Shown piece after piece: positions 45,836-56,609 of a stretch of 64,000 bases of DNA. Every line of letters begins with the position of its first letter. Position 1 is the stretch's first letter. The stretch is taken from assembly GCA_958295665.1 (NCBI GenBank), contig OY282558.1, positions 187,094,015-187,158,014 on the forward strand. The letters are read 5' to 3'. The stretch is from Tipula vernalis. Lineage: Eukaryota > Arthropoda > Insecta > Diptera > Tipulidae. The notes beneath the pieces are model-generated. The model did no database searches and had not been told where the DNA came from. It was given only the letters and a program-made list of their open reading frames with translations. Position numbers and translations under genes: made by a program.

Positions 45836-46940
45836 ATGTCAGGAAAAATAAGAAACCTTACACTAAAGGAGAAGTACGAGGCAATTATGTTACGAGTGCT
45901 TGAAACCACAAAATAAGATTGACATCAAGGAACGTTATGATTCTTCAATTAATAAAGTTGGCCAACAGTCAAAGAAGTGGCGGGAATGTGAAAATGCTGA
46001 GTTGAATAAAATATTGTTCGACTGGTCCAAAGTCAAAAACTTTCCAACCTCTGGACCAGTTTTGCAGCCCAAAGGAAATTCGTCATTCAAAGCGTCTAAC
46101 GGATATCTTCGAGTTTTCGCACCAGATTTAATATCAGTTTCAAACGATTTTGTGGTGAAGCAAACGATGTAGATGAGGACGCCGTTGCATTATGGAAATC
46201 AAAACTGAGAGATGTTTGTGAGAATTACCAACTGCGTTGAGACGGAATTTTTCTTTCGCATGCTGCCCGATAAGTCACTTTCATCAGCAAAAGGTAATTG
46301 TGCCGAAGGGAAAATGTCAAAAAAACGTGTGATTGTGATGCTTACAGTTTTCGGGGACAGGTCTATACTGCAGCCGCTGGTTATCGGGAAAGCTAATCGT
46401 CCACGCTGCTTTAAAAATTTAAATAAAAATAAGTTGGGGGTAGATTATTTCTCGAACGAAAAGGCTTGGCTGACCGGTGCCCTATTCAACGAATATTTGA
46501 CCGCTTTAAATAAAAAAATGAAAAAGGATAATCGAAAAATTGTATTTTTTCTTGATAACGCGTTACCACGGTGTTTTTCTCCCAACGAACACCACTTCTA
46601 AATTGCAGCCTCTAGACAATGGTATTATTGTCGTACTTAAAGTGCAATATCGAAAGCTAATACTGACGAAAAAAACATCTCTATTAGACGCCATTGAATT
46701 ATTAAAATCGGCCATAAAAAAAATTAAATCATCAACGGTAACTAAATGTGATTGAACTGTAGGTTTCCGTTTGACGAAGTGATGGAAGAAGTTGAAGATG
46801 CAATCTGCTCCCCTTTGATTGAAATACAGAATTTAATCCAGACAGCGTGCGGATCAGCTGTATGCAGTGCAACACTATTTGTGGAGTTTGATAAGAAAGT
46901 CGAAACAGAATTTTCTGATATGGATAGTGATGTAAACGGT
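45836..46940 (+). pseudogene. Tigger-like transposase, main part
   Basis: Starts MSGKIRNLTLKEKYEAIML (45836), the usual Tigger opening. A deletion and frameshift follow, then DSSINKVGQQSKKWRECENA (CENP-B HTH region) and SKLRDVCENYQLR. At the first catalytic Asp (family: N-A-D-E-T-G) the sequence is NCVETEFFF, so the Asp is lost. GKMSKKRVIVMLTVFGDRSI and LQPLVIGKANRPRCFKNLNK follow. The second Asp is in IVFFLDNAL (46554). Then come NTTSKLQPLDNGIIVVLKVQ, FDEVMEEVEDAICSP and a tail to DMDSDV. A domesticated or active role is excluded by the breaks. Confidence 0.85.
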
Positions 46941-47199
46941 AATATTCTCGGTGGGAATATTACCGGTAAAATACATAATTTTAGGTACTATTACCCAAAG
47001 TGGTGTTACCGTGGTAATATCGGTAACATAAATTAAAAATGTTTTTTCCAATCAACTCAACTAGTCTAAATGCAAAAAAAGTTGTGACACCACTGCATTA
47101 TACTTACTTATGTATTATTAACCTACTACACTAAATGTTTGCTGTAAAATATAATAATCTACACCTTTTCCTGTTTCATTGACATATTCATTTGGCAAA

Positions 47200-47925
47200 T
47201 ACGTAATAGAGCTGGAATCTGACCCTGAATATGATCCATCGCTCTGTCTAGAAAAAACACCAATCACTATTTCAACTAGAAAAGTGGCTGCAACGCCTTA
47301 GTCGATGAAAACCTCTAGTGTGCTGGAATTTCGTTGACAAGATAAGACCAAAGTAGCACCAGATGGTCGATGAGCTATTACTCGAGCAATTTTCGCTTCT
47401 GGTGCTCCATTAACACAATATAAAAGGACAAAAAATAGAAGGGCAACAAAATATCTGAGTCTTTGGTGCATTACAATGTTCGAAGTGAATTTTTTTCACA
47501 ACGGTTTTTGGTTGCAAGTGAGCAGCTCTCTGATGAAATTTGTTCGGCGGGAGTGTGTTCTACTTCACATTTAAGTGCTTGTTGGTCTTTATTTTGAGCA
47601 TGCCTGCATTGAGTGCTGCAATGGAAAGCACATTCAGTACCTATGGTTTACGTAATCCATTGATTGTTGATCGTGGAGGAAAACTAACGTACATTTTGCA
47701 TAAATTAAACCTGTCAAGATCGAACGTAGGAAGTGTGGATAAAGAAGATGAAGCTATTCCTGCTAAATAAAATACAAATTATTATTAATGGATGAGGCTG
47801 CATAATCATATTCGCTTGAAGAAGAGGATGACTTGGAGGAAAGTAAGAATAATTCGATTATGGATGTTGTTGAGGCTAAGGATGATAAATACATCGGCGG
47901 GGATGAACCATACATTGAATAAAGA
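47200..47925 (+). pseudogene. hAT transposase C-terminal fragment (hAT-2)
   Basis: MPALSAAMESTFSTYGLRNP (47600-47659), then GGKLTYILHKLNLSRSNVGS, is the hAT dimerisation block (family pattern: P-x-S-A-A-x-E-R-x-F-S). After further frame breaks an acidic tail (EEEDDLEESKNNSIMDVVEA) ends at a TAA about 47922. Upstream, 47200-47540, short pieces such as YVIELESDPEYDPSL are in poor frame and uncertain. The N-terminal two thirds of the protein are absent. Confidence 0.7.
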
Positions 47926-47984
47926 GTTTAATTGAACAAAAACTCATATTTATGTAAAATTTACTATTTATTGTAGGCGTTGAA

Positions 47985-48330
47985 GATGACCTAGCCGTCC
48001 TTCAACGTCTACCGATGAACACCACATCAAGGAAGTCAAGGATTTGATGATTAAAAATCATCGATTGACAATTAGAGATCTTGACATTGGTTGTACGTGA
48101 CTATTTCTCCAAAAAATCGACCCGTATTGTTTCGCAACTACCCTTCCCCTGATTTAGCTCCGCTTGACTTCTGGCTATTCCAGAAACTTAAGAAACCGCT
48201 CCGGGGACATCGTTTTGACACTTTAACGTTCAATAGACTTTAACAACTGTTTCGAAGACTGGAAAAACGTTGGCATAAGTGTATTCTGTCAGAAGAAGAT
48301 TACTTTCAAGAGGATGAAATATACATATAT
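47985..48330 (+). pseudogene. Mariner transposase with large internal deletion
   Basis: RPSTSTDEHHIKEVKDLMIK and NHRLTIRDLDIG (about 47995-48095) are the mariner HTH region. The sequence then jumps to the C-terminal catalytic part SPDLAPLDFWLFQKLKKPLR (about 48150-48205) and FEDWKNVGIS (about 48252), DYFQEDEI. The middle, including the first two catalytic Asp motifs, is missing, leaving about 350 of the usual 1000 coding bases. Confidence 0.75.
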
Positions 48331-48383
48331 TATTACCGGTAATATTACCAAATTTAAAAATATCGGAAATTTTACAACAGTAG

Positions 48384-48690
48384 ATATGGATACAATTTTA
48401 AATATTATGGCTGAAACTAAGAAAATGGTGATATTCAGACTAGAGCTAATTCAGATCGTGATGATTCTGCGATAGTTGTGAATTCTGATGATGATGATAC
48501 GGACGATGAAAGAGAAATTAAACCACAATATATTGTAGAGAGCTTAAACAATTTAGCTCGATTTTCATCTCAGTTGAGAAATTCAGAATTTTTTGAAAAA
48601 GTAAGCGCGTTGAAGATGGGCTGTGCTGAACTAAAAGCGCAATAGAGGAAAACAAAACCAACCTCAATTTTGGATTTTTTCATTCCGGTT
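48384..48690 (+). pseudogene. Tigger transposase C-terminal tail
   Basis: An acidic run (DSDDDDTDDEREIKPQYIVES), then LNNLARFSSQLRNSEFFEK, VSALKMGCAELKAQ, a stop, and KTKPTSILDFFIP. Tigger-type transposases typically end in a short ILDFF-like motif. It matches in orientation and order the part upstream at 45836-46940. Confidence 0.7.
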
Positions 48691-48706
48691 TTCGGGGTTT
48701 TCACTG

Positions 48707-51299
48707 TCTATCTTAATTATATGCCGTATCAAAGCTTATATCTAAAACTCGGAAAAAAAAAATTATATTGTGTATGTATTTTATGAACCTAAAACAAAAG
48801 CAGAAATATTGTTGTGCGGTTAAAAGTAATAAATTATCAAAACAACAGAAGAAACGCCCTAACAATACATATCCTCCATACAATACCTGCGAAACAATCT
48901 ACGGTCAGTATTTACACAAAAATAAAACGATTTTCTTTAACAATGGTTAAATTAAATACTAGTTTGGAATTCGAGGAACTGGAAAATTGAAAATTCTTTT
49001 ATAAAAATAGGCACGACCATAAAATTGAAACGAATGATTCAAATCATGCACCCACTACACAACTTTCACTGTCATTTAGTAAAAGCTGTTTGGGTTTTTT
49101 TTTTTTTTTTTGTGAAAAAGGTATACATCTTTAAATATAGAAAATAAAATAGATAAGTATTAGGTACGTGATACAAATACTGCTATTGATTTTTAACTTC
49201 CTCCCCCTTTATTTAATTTCACTTAAAAAACGTGATACAAATTGCCATCGACTTACACTGAAACAAAAACTGAAAAACAAAACGAGAAAATCTACCTGAT
49301 CAAAATTAAATTTTTTGTGTTACCATTTGAATTTATAAAATACACCAACTTTAATATTTAATGGGTCAATGAAATTGTAGCAAACGCTACCTTCTATATA
49401 CATAAGTATTTTGTAATCTAGTCATGAAATCAAACGTTTTATCAAATAAAGTACATATCCCATATATATTAAGCTGTACAACATTATCATTTAAATATTA
49501 AAATTAAGGTATCTCTAACTCACTTAAGTATAATCTTCATTATTATTGGATTAATAAAGCGGGCTTATTTCCTCTGTCTGTAAATTCTATAAATAACTGC
49601 AATGATGAAAATATTCTATAAAAATCTCAACATAATCACTGTGTTATAACTAATTCGATAAAAATCACAATATAATCACATTTTCTAGTTTCATTTTCAG
49701 CACACAGTTTATACAACAACAAAACAAAAAGTTGAGAAAAATTTAATTAAAAAAGTTTCTCTCTGACACAGGTAAGTTTCGATTTAACCTTTTTTGCTAT
49801 AAAAATATCACAGAACTTTAAAGTTACTATTGCACCAACAATTTTCTTTTTTTTTGTTTTAAACATTTATTTGTGAATTATTTTTTTTTTTAAAAACCAC
49901 TCAAAAATATTATTTTCACTCAAGTATCACATTTTTGTTTGCATTCGTAATATTATTTATTATCTACCGTAATTATTCCGCATTTGTTCGAATACCCACT
50001 GAATAAATATTATCGTTGATGAAAAATTCCTTACCCAAGAGAACGTGTGGCTCGTTTAAGTTTTCGTGACGAAATGATGCGCCGCCGTTATTTTATTATT
50101 AAAACGAAAATAAAAGTTCCCTACAAACGACGATGTTTACGTTAAAATTGTTATGCGTTAAATTTGTTCGTGCTTTTTGTTCCATAATAACGTAAACAAA
50201 TAATCCGTAAGAAATTGGTATAGGAGAATTTTCGATTTTGTGTTTCGTTATTTCACGGTAAAAATTTTGTGAGTATTGGGGAATTGAGTTTTTTTTTTAA
50301 ACGATTGGAATTGGAGAAGTTTATTTTATTTTACATAACGATTTCTTGTATACATACATAAATGAGACACACACATACATTAAAGCGAATAAATCGTATT
50401 TGTGGTCAGTGGCAGATAACGTGTTTTAACGGGCCGAAGTATATACAACAACAACAAGCTGACCTTTTTTAAATAATACAATCTAGCTGTTGAGTTGGGT
50501 TCAGTGGTGCAACTACAAATTTCGGGCCTGCCCGTAAAATTTTTCTTGGGCCCTAATAATACTTATTGTACCTATGAACAAGTCAAGCTTTCAGTTAAAA
50601 ACTTATTTCTTCTTACTGTGGAAAATCACGGTAATTAAAAGCATCTGATTTCGAGGGTAGACAAAACAGAACGTGATTAAAAAACGAAACATCTTGCAAC
50701 TCTGTTCTATGACGATTCCTTTTGTACATCGATGAAGAATCACCAATTTTGGATATAATTTGGAAAATATCAAGAATTTCGAAATAATCTCAAAAATGTC
50801 GAATTTTTAAAGTACTTATCTTGAATATTTTTGAAAGTTTTCAAATATCGAACATCTGTAAGTATGTAAAAGGAAATCCTATACTTAATCACCGAGATGT
50901 GAAACGTAAATAATCTAGATTTTCTTGAAATTTTGGCATAATCTCACGGTTTAGATTTATATGTGTAACTCTGCAAGTTCTCATAACTCAAGGCTAAACA
51001 CAGAACATTGCCATATAAAATTCCAATAAATTTGAAAATATTTAACAATCTCGAATAATCCTAAAAATGTCGAAAAACTTAAAAATTTCTAAAATATACT
51101 GCGGAACAATCTCGATTACTCTAGAATAGTTCCAATAATCTCTATTTTACGTGTTTAACTAATCGAACAGTTTCAATAATACTGGAAAATCTGAATGTTG
51201 ATGAATAATTTGGGAAAGCCTGTACAAATTTAGAAAACCTACCAAAAATTCCGAAAATTCGTTTAAATATCGAACTGTGTAGCAACTACCACATTTAAA
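48707..51299. other. AT-rich spacer with a hAT-like terminus
   Basis: No gene is supported. At 50502 the sequence CAGTGGTGCAACTAC, followed by GGGCCTGCCCG and GGGCCC, resembles the left terminus of many hAT elements, possibly that of hAT-3 or a separate MITE. Poly-T runs occur at 49098-49113 and 49880. From 50750 to 51250 the DNA has an eroded repetitive texture of AATTTCGAAATAATCTC-like words. Confidence 0.5.
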
Positions 51300-52235
51300 A
51301 AAAAGCGCAAACTGGAAGAAGCATCATCGCTTTTTTCGCCCATCGACAATTATTGCAATATCATAAAAATTGGAATGTCTTCAAAATGGTTCGTCGATGT
51401 TTGTGTAGAAATAGTTACCGTGAACGGGCGCCTCTTTACAATTTTTAGAGATTCTGGGATGAAACAAATAATAGATCCAATAAAGAAGGCCTTGAAACTT
51501 ACCGTTAATTCTGAAAACATTCAAGATTTAGTAAACAAAAAGGGAAATGAAATTGCAAAACAATTAATTTCAATTAAAATTGATTTTGCGTCACGGCTTG
51601 GTAGGGGCGTTATCGGCACTAACGCTCAGTTTACTCGCAACGGAAAAATTATATTAGAATTTACACATGCGGGGGGCTAACGATCACCAAATTGCGAATT
51701 ACCTAAAAACTACAATAATTGACGTACATAGATCACTCGTTTGACATAAAATTAAGTCAGATTTAGTCAACGTCTGACAACGGGCGTAATATGCTAAAAG
51801 CAGCGGAACTACTAAAAAACGAGTTGGATGCTCCCGATGTTGTTGTTTCTATGGCTATGCTCGATAGTCCCACTAGATGGAATTCAACATTTGACATGAT
51901 TAAACGCCTATTACAGTATAGAACATTTTGTACCGATGTAATTGATCCGAGAACTGAGCATGGACGACAAAATATGGGAGTTTGGTTTAGATTTTGTCGA
52001 AACGTTTGAGCCGTTGAAAACTTTAACCTTAAAATTACAAAACGAACAAATGAATTTAGGAGATTTTTATGAACTTTGGCTCAAATTTAAGTTTGAAATG
52101 GAATCATTCAGTAAACGCAAACGATTAGCCAATGATTTTCATGAAAACATTGTCAAACGCGAAAATAATTTCATCAGTAATGATTTGTTGTAATGCAGCA
52201 ATATATTTAGATGACAGATTTCGTCTAATGCTAAT
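51300..52235 (+). pseudogene. hAT transposase, N-terminal and middle part (hAT-3)
   Basis: Reads KKRKLEEASSLFSPIDNYC (51301 on), SKWFVDVCVEIVTVNGRLF, GMKQIIDPIKKALKLTV, ASRLGRGVIGTNAQFTRNG (51375-51680 frame), then MLKAAELLKNELDAPDVVV and LDSPTRWNSTFDMIKRLLQY (51791-51920), and ELSMDDKIWEFGLDFVETFE to ERENNFISNDLL. The RWNST box is a hAT hallmark. Several frameshifts are present. The sequence switches to minus-strand BEL/Pao sequence at about 52235; the hAT C-terminus resumes after 56600. Confidence 0.8.
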
Positions 52236-53683
52236 TGTAAAATTGCAATATTGTATTTCTATATGAAACGCATCGTGTTGGACATATTTAATTATTAAAT
52301 TTTCGCTTCTCCGGAGACGTTGACTGGATATATGTACTTTCATTTTACGGTATAATTCAGGAAGCCGGATACAATTACTCAGTGCCCGTAACATAATTGC
52401 GTACGCAGAAAGTTTGCCAATAACATATTTCATAGTAGAATTTTCGAACGTTGCAATATCAGCATTTGTTGATATTAAGACAGTTTTTCTTCTTTCGACG
52501 GTGGTAGTTTCAACTGGAGCATTTTTATAGTTCGGCCAATAAGATGTCGACTTTCACAAGAATGCCGGACCATTCCACCAAATTATATGTTTTAACAAGT
52601 CACTTGGCGATAAGCTCGACTGGCGCAGTCAGCTGGAATTACCTTGGTTGGTACGTGCTGCCAATGACTGCTTGATATTTGGTCAATAATAAAACTCGTT
52701 CTATCACCAAGGAAACAGTTCCATTTGCTGGAAACATCTGAGAGCCATGATAGAACAACGTTGGAGTCACTCCAAGCGTAAAGTGTGCCTGGTGATGCTT
52801 CAAAAATTCTTGCAATCTTGATAAGAAGTTTGGTTAAAAGGACGGCTCCACATAATTCCAGGCGGAGAATTGTAAGTTGTTACAATGGCGAAACCTTGGT
52901 TTTAGCAGCGATTAAATGGACAGAGATATTACCGTTTGAATTGGATGACCTCGCGTATACTACTGCTGAATAAGCCTTCTCGGACGCGTCACAAAAACCA
53001 TGAAATTGAACGTTATGTATTGACTGCATCTGAAGAAATCGTGGAAAACGTATGCCGGAGAGACCAATTAATTCGTTTCTTGTGGTGAACCATGTACGAT
53101 TGATGTGATCTGGCAATGGGTCATCCCATCCTATTTTGGTCAACCAAAGCGACTGAAATAAGATTTTGAACGAAATAGTTGCTGGACATAGCAAACCAAG
53201 CGGATCAAATATTTTACCACATTCGGACAATAGCCTTCGTTTGGTTGATGGTTCAACTCGTAGTTCCGGAACACTGAAGGTGAAAGCGTCATCGATCGTT
53301 CGTGAACCAGTTAACTCCCAATGTTTTGATATAGACTTCAGGATCTTCAAATGAAATGGAACTTTCTCCTCGTTTTTCGATAGGTATTTTACTGAACAGC
53401 TCAGGACAGTTTGAACTCAACTGCCATAGTGTGAAACCGGCATGCGATAGAGTGGTTGACAAATCCGAATAAAGTCTTATGGCTTCTTCTATACTGTCAC
53501 AATCTGACAATAAATCGTCCACATAAAAGTCGGATTTAATTATTTTGCTCAATTTGCAGGATGACTTATCGTTGTCCTTTGGTATTTAATGGCCTGATGG
53601 CAAGGTAGTGACTGTCGTTAGTTTAAAATGCTGCATCTCGCTATTTGGATTTTCTCGCCACACAATCCTCTGATAGTTTTGGT
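52236..53683 (-). pseudogene. BEL-1 RT C-terminal part, RNase H and pre-integrase region
   Basis: From the high coordinate: NYQRIVWRENPNSEMQHFKL, a stop, then SDFYVDDLLSDCDSIEEA (YVDD catalytic box, about 53500-53535), SHAGFTLWQLSSN, KRRLLSECGKIFDPLGLLCP (about 53240), VQFHGFCDASEKAYSAVVYA (about 52985), then RLELCGAVLLTKLL, LYAWSDSNVVLSWLSD (RNase H Asp, about 52760) and VPTKVIPADCASRA. Near 52380-52250, RLRRSENLIIKYVQHDAFH is the region before the integrase. Frames change several times. As a retrotransposon pol it would copy RNA to DNA; inactive. Confidence 0.8.
53660..53683 (-). repeat. 24-bp duplication, left copy
   Basis: The 24 bases starting ACACAATCCTCTGATAG are repeated at 54345-54368. 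In the minus frame they encode the NYQRIV segment of BEL RT, so they are host-target sequence duplicated by an insertion. Confidence 0.9.
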
Positions 53684-54344
53684 AGGGGGGGCGAGTAGCA
53701 GGGACAGCAGAGACACAACGATTTCAACAACAACGTCAAGCAACACTACCTACAGTTAGTACAAATTTGGGTGACCGCATGGGAACATGATGATGGAACG
53801 AAATCTCGCCCCTCTCTCACAACCGCCGATGGAAAAAATGGTGTAGGGGAATAATAATATATAGTTGTTTACAGCTTTTCAGAAAAAAGAGTTTGCGGTA
53901 CTATTAAATTTGTGTTGTCATTGTGTCTTCTTTACAGGTTGCTTCTTACAGGTTGTTGGAGCAGTAGATGAACTTTAAAATTGTATTGTGTCTTGTTGTG
54001 TCTATAAAACTACTAAAAAATATATTACTAACAAATTTACTAACTATCAACTACTTAGGTGTCTGGAACCGGGTTGAGTCTTTGTTGCTAACATTCCTTT
54101 CCCATCCCTCGATCTTGTTATATGTAAAAAGGTGTACGACGGCGGCCTGGCCAGGGGCGGATATCACAACTATTAGACTTATGTGGTTATCGATGTGGCG
54201 CCTTTCCTTACGGGGTTTGGCTTCATGAAGAATGGTGTCGTGTTGTGTAACATGGGTATAGTGGTTGTGGTATTCGCATTTATAATACGGGAGACTTGCT
54301 TAATGCTTGATCGTACATCGCTGCAATCAATCAAAATGCAATCA
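53684..54344. mobile_element. 661-bp insertion of unknown type in BEL-1 RT
   Basis: The segment lies exactly between 24-bp direct repeats and interrupts the RT reading, which is continuous when it is left out. It begins AGGGGGGGCGAGTAGCAGGG and includes a plus-strand open frame of 86 codons (53968-54228) with no domain I recognise. No tail, terminal inverted repeat or RT motif is visible. The target duplication is longer than usual for DNA transposons, favouring a retroposed sequence (inference). Confidence 0.7.
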
Positions 54345-54368
54345 ACACAATCCTCTGATAGTTTTGGT
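54345..54368 (-). repeat. 24-bp duplication, right copy
   Basis: Exact second copy of 53660-53683, flanking the 661-bp insertion. Confidence 0.9.
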
Positions 54369-55285
54369 GTTTTGGATGAACTGCTATCTGCCGATACATT
54401 TTTTCAATATCCGATACAAATGCAAATTTATGTTTGCGAAATCTAGTGAGTATTGAAAATAGATCACCTGGGAAGGTCGAGCCCATCAAAGATAACTCTT
54501 ATCTTTTTAGACGTTGCGCTTTTTTTTAAATACGGCGTAGTGTGGTAAATAATAGACTTTGCTCTTTTCGGCTAACACTTCTCCATCAGGAATGCGTGAC
54601 ATGTGACCAACTTTTTCGTAAGTTTTTCGTATTCTTGCATACATTTTGTGTATTCGTCTCTAAGTTGTGTGTCTTTCTGGAATTTACGTTCCATTGCGAT
54701 TTGCGATCATTCGGGATGTTGCTGCTTTAAGACTTTTGTCTAATTGTTCAGAATTGCCCTTTAGTGGTAATTCTACCAAGCAGCGGCCGTTGGCGAATCT
54801 ATGAGTGCTAGATAAATGCTCTTCACATATGTCGTCTCTGTTCGGAATATCACTCGAGATATCTTTCACTTCGCAAAATCGCCGCAACAATTTGCAAATG
54901 TCTTCGGAATTTACTTGAACAGTGTATCGCCCAGTGGCGGAATTAATTTGTTGATCAGCAGAACCAGCAACAATCCAACCGAATAGACTGTCGAGCAAGA
55001 ATAGATTTGGTTCTAGCATTATCCGCCTTTCCTTCACAATGTCGTAGAATACGTCAATACCTAAAATCATGTCTACACGATTGGGTTCGTAGAATTCTGG
55101 ATCAGCGAGTTAAATTCATGAAGTTTGGCCATATGGTTCTCTGGGAGTATTATTGCCTGAGACGGTAAGTAGTTAGTTAATTTACCTAATATTAGAGCGC
55201 ATACTTCTACAAATCGCTCTTCGTTGTATCTGCTTCGACGTCTCTGATAAAGAAAAGTAAAAAAAACTATCGATACTTGGCGCAT
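54369..55285 (-). pseudogene. BEL-1 protease tail and RT N-terminal part
   Basis: From the high coordinate: NEERFVEVCALILGKLTNYL, ILPENHMAKLHEFNSL, then after a shift ILGIDVFYDIVKERRIMLE and NLFLLDSLFGWIVAGSADQQ (A17-type protease C-terminus, about 55065-54960). Next are ICKLLRRFCEVKDIS, ICEEHLSSTHRFANGRCLVE and LPLKGNSEQLDKSLKAA (to about 54720). RT entry follows as GHMSRIPDGEVLAEKSKVYY and FVSDIEKMYRQIAVHP (about 54420-54370), with YxxDIEKMYRQ-type palm sequence. A deletion removed the front of the protease. Frames are shifted at least three times. Confidence 0.8.
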
Positions 55286-55319
55286 CCATCGCTACGGCTG
55301 CCTGGTATCATCGTTCATC

Positions 55320-55379
55320 TTATTGAGAAGTAAATATAACATCCATGGGTTATTGAGAAGTAAATATAACATCCATGAG
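55320..55379. repeat. Tandem duplication of 30 bases
   Basis: TATTGAGAAGTAAATATAAC followed by ATCCATG occurs twice back to back with one substitution, at a gag-protease junction of BEL-1. Recent replication-slippage type event. Confidence 0.9.
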
Positions 55380-55399
55380 CTTCGCAATCTGGTCCTACA

Positions 55400-56109
55400 G
55401 CATTTAATCCTCGCAGTATTTCATCTGATGTTTCGGTAATGTCTCTCAGTGACCTTGGTGAAGCGTGGTTGATACGTGGCTAATTTAATAACGTTTTCAT
55501 TAACGTTCTTACTATTGTACGCTTTTTATCATATCTTTGTTTTAATTTGTCGCATGCTTCTCCATAACTGGCGTCAGTGATTAAAAAGTGATTGATTAGA
55601 CGAGCCGCGCTTCCTTGAAAAAGTTCCTTAAATAATTGAAACTTGTGCACACGTGATAACGATTCATTGTTGCGCAGCCATTGTGCGTATTCCCCATTAA
55701 ATGGCTGAGTATTAATTCTTGGCACTTTCACTTCCTTGGTTTGTCCCATTGTTTTATTGTGTAGCGATTCAAAGCATGCCTTTTGTTGAGAGTTAATAAT
55801 GGTTAAAGTGCTGTTCAGGTCATCACTATTCGAGTGTAAGTTTGGCTTTCGTTTTTTTATTTCATGCATCATGGCGGCTTGAACACTAAAAAATTTCGTT
55901 GCGAATTCATCAGATTTCGAAATTTGCTGCGGTATTAAGAGCAATTCGTCTTCAATGTTACAAAATTCTTCCCACCATGAGTCGAGTTTTTGAAGTCGTG
56001 ATGCAACCTCTTCAAGTGATGTATCGTCATCAATGTTCTCAATGAAAGTAGAAGCCTTTGAAAGAGAACCTATTAGTCGACCACGTTTTTGTATAAGCGC
56101 AGTAGCCAT
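55400..56109 (-). pseudogene. BEL-1 gag (DUF1759-type)
   Basis: The start is placed at the ATG at 56109-56107 (MATALIQKRGRLIGSLSKA), which fits BEL gag beginnings; the open frame extends upstream to 56208 without family-like sequence. It continues with SWWEEFCNIEDELLLI, VKVPRINTQPFNGEYAQWL (family pattern L-P-x-F-x-G-x-x-x-x-W), SRVHKFQLFKELFQGSAARL, SYGEACDKLKQRYDKKRTIV, to a stop at 55480-55482. After a break, ETSDEILRGLNAVGPDCEAH (about 55440-55380) continues the gag. It packages element RNA; about 30 residues between PFNGEYAQWL and NNESLSRVHKF are deleted. Confidence 0.85.
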
Positions 56110-56209
56110 ATTTACACTTTTTAGACTTTTTACACTTACATATAGAAAAGGTATGGAAATGTAACGCAATATGTTTTTGGCGAGTTTGTAACACTCTTCA
56201 CTATTCAAA

Positions 56210-56609
56210 ATTAAAAGTTCACTTGGAAATCACTTAAATAGTTTGTATAAATGTATTTGTGGTAATTTTACAGAATTTATTGATAAAATTTATGTATAAA
56301 TTACCTGAGTATATTGATAAAATATACAGAAATGTTGCAAATATTAATATGGATGAAAGCGTTAATAATGAATTAAATCACTTGCTCTTCTTAAATGAAT
56401 TACCTGAAGATAAGTTGCATGTAAATTTCACGTATTTGGCGTTTCAAGTCAAACATTGTTGGTAAATTATCATACCAATAGAAATCCAAAATGGAACGGC
56501 AAATAAATGTCCAAAATTTGTATCGAAATCTTCTATTTCGTAGAGATAAAAACGAAATTTTGTTGTTGAGTTTCCAAGATGACAACCAGCTCAAGAATTT
56601 ATTGCTGTG
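56210..56609 (+). other. Unassigned coding-like segment between BEL-1 and hAT-3 C-terminus
   Basis: The open frame 56259-56465 reads LPEYIDKIYRNVANINMDES, NNELNHLLFLNELPEDKLHV and NFTYLAFQ, and looks protein-like, not random. I do not recognise the family. It may belong to another short element, or to a diverged hAT-3 part. Further pieces (YRNLLFRRDKNEILLLSFQD) run to 56600 in another frame. Confidence 0.4.

Larger units (their letters stand above)
46953..48349. mobile_element. Nested unit with 17-bp inverted ends
   Basis: GGGAATATTACCGGTAA (46953-46969) and TTACCGGTAATATTACC (48333-48349) are inverted with one mismatch. The word GATATGGATA lies just outside on both sides (46917-46926 and about 48385-48394), in Tigger coding sequence. 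The unit interrupts the Tigger transposase and contains hAT C-terminal coding sequence and a mariner fragment, so it is probably a hAT element with a mariner piece inside. Confidence 0.55.
45836..48706 (+). mobile_element. Tigger/pogo-like DNA transposon with nested insertions
   Basis: A CENP-B/DDE_1 type transposase runs from 45836 and is interrupted at about 46940. Its C-terminal acidic tail and final SILDFF motif reappear at 48384-48690. The segment between contains a 1.4-kb unit with inverted ends and pieces of hAT and mariner. The right edge CGGGGTTTTCACTG (to 48706) looks like a pogo-type terminal repeat, but the left counterpart and TA duplication are not evident. Confidence 0.75.
52236..56109 (-). 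mobile_element. BEL/Pao LTR retrotransposon relic (BEL-1)
   Basis: On the minus strand in order: gag (56109 down to about 55400), protease tail (about 55130-54700), RT (about 54630-53300), RNase H and connection (about 53350-52240). The integrase, the gag zinc knuckles and most of the protease are missing, and no LTRs were found. It splits the hAT-3 relic and itself holds a 661-bp insertion. Confidence 0.8.

Noticed and set aside
49900..50500. Host exon near 50040-50130 (RERVARLSF-like reading)
   Set aside because: A short open run without splice support or homology; stops follow at once.
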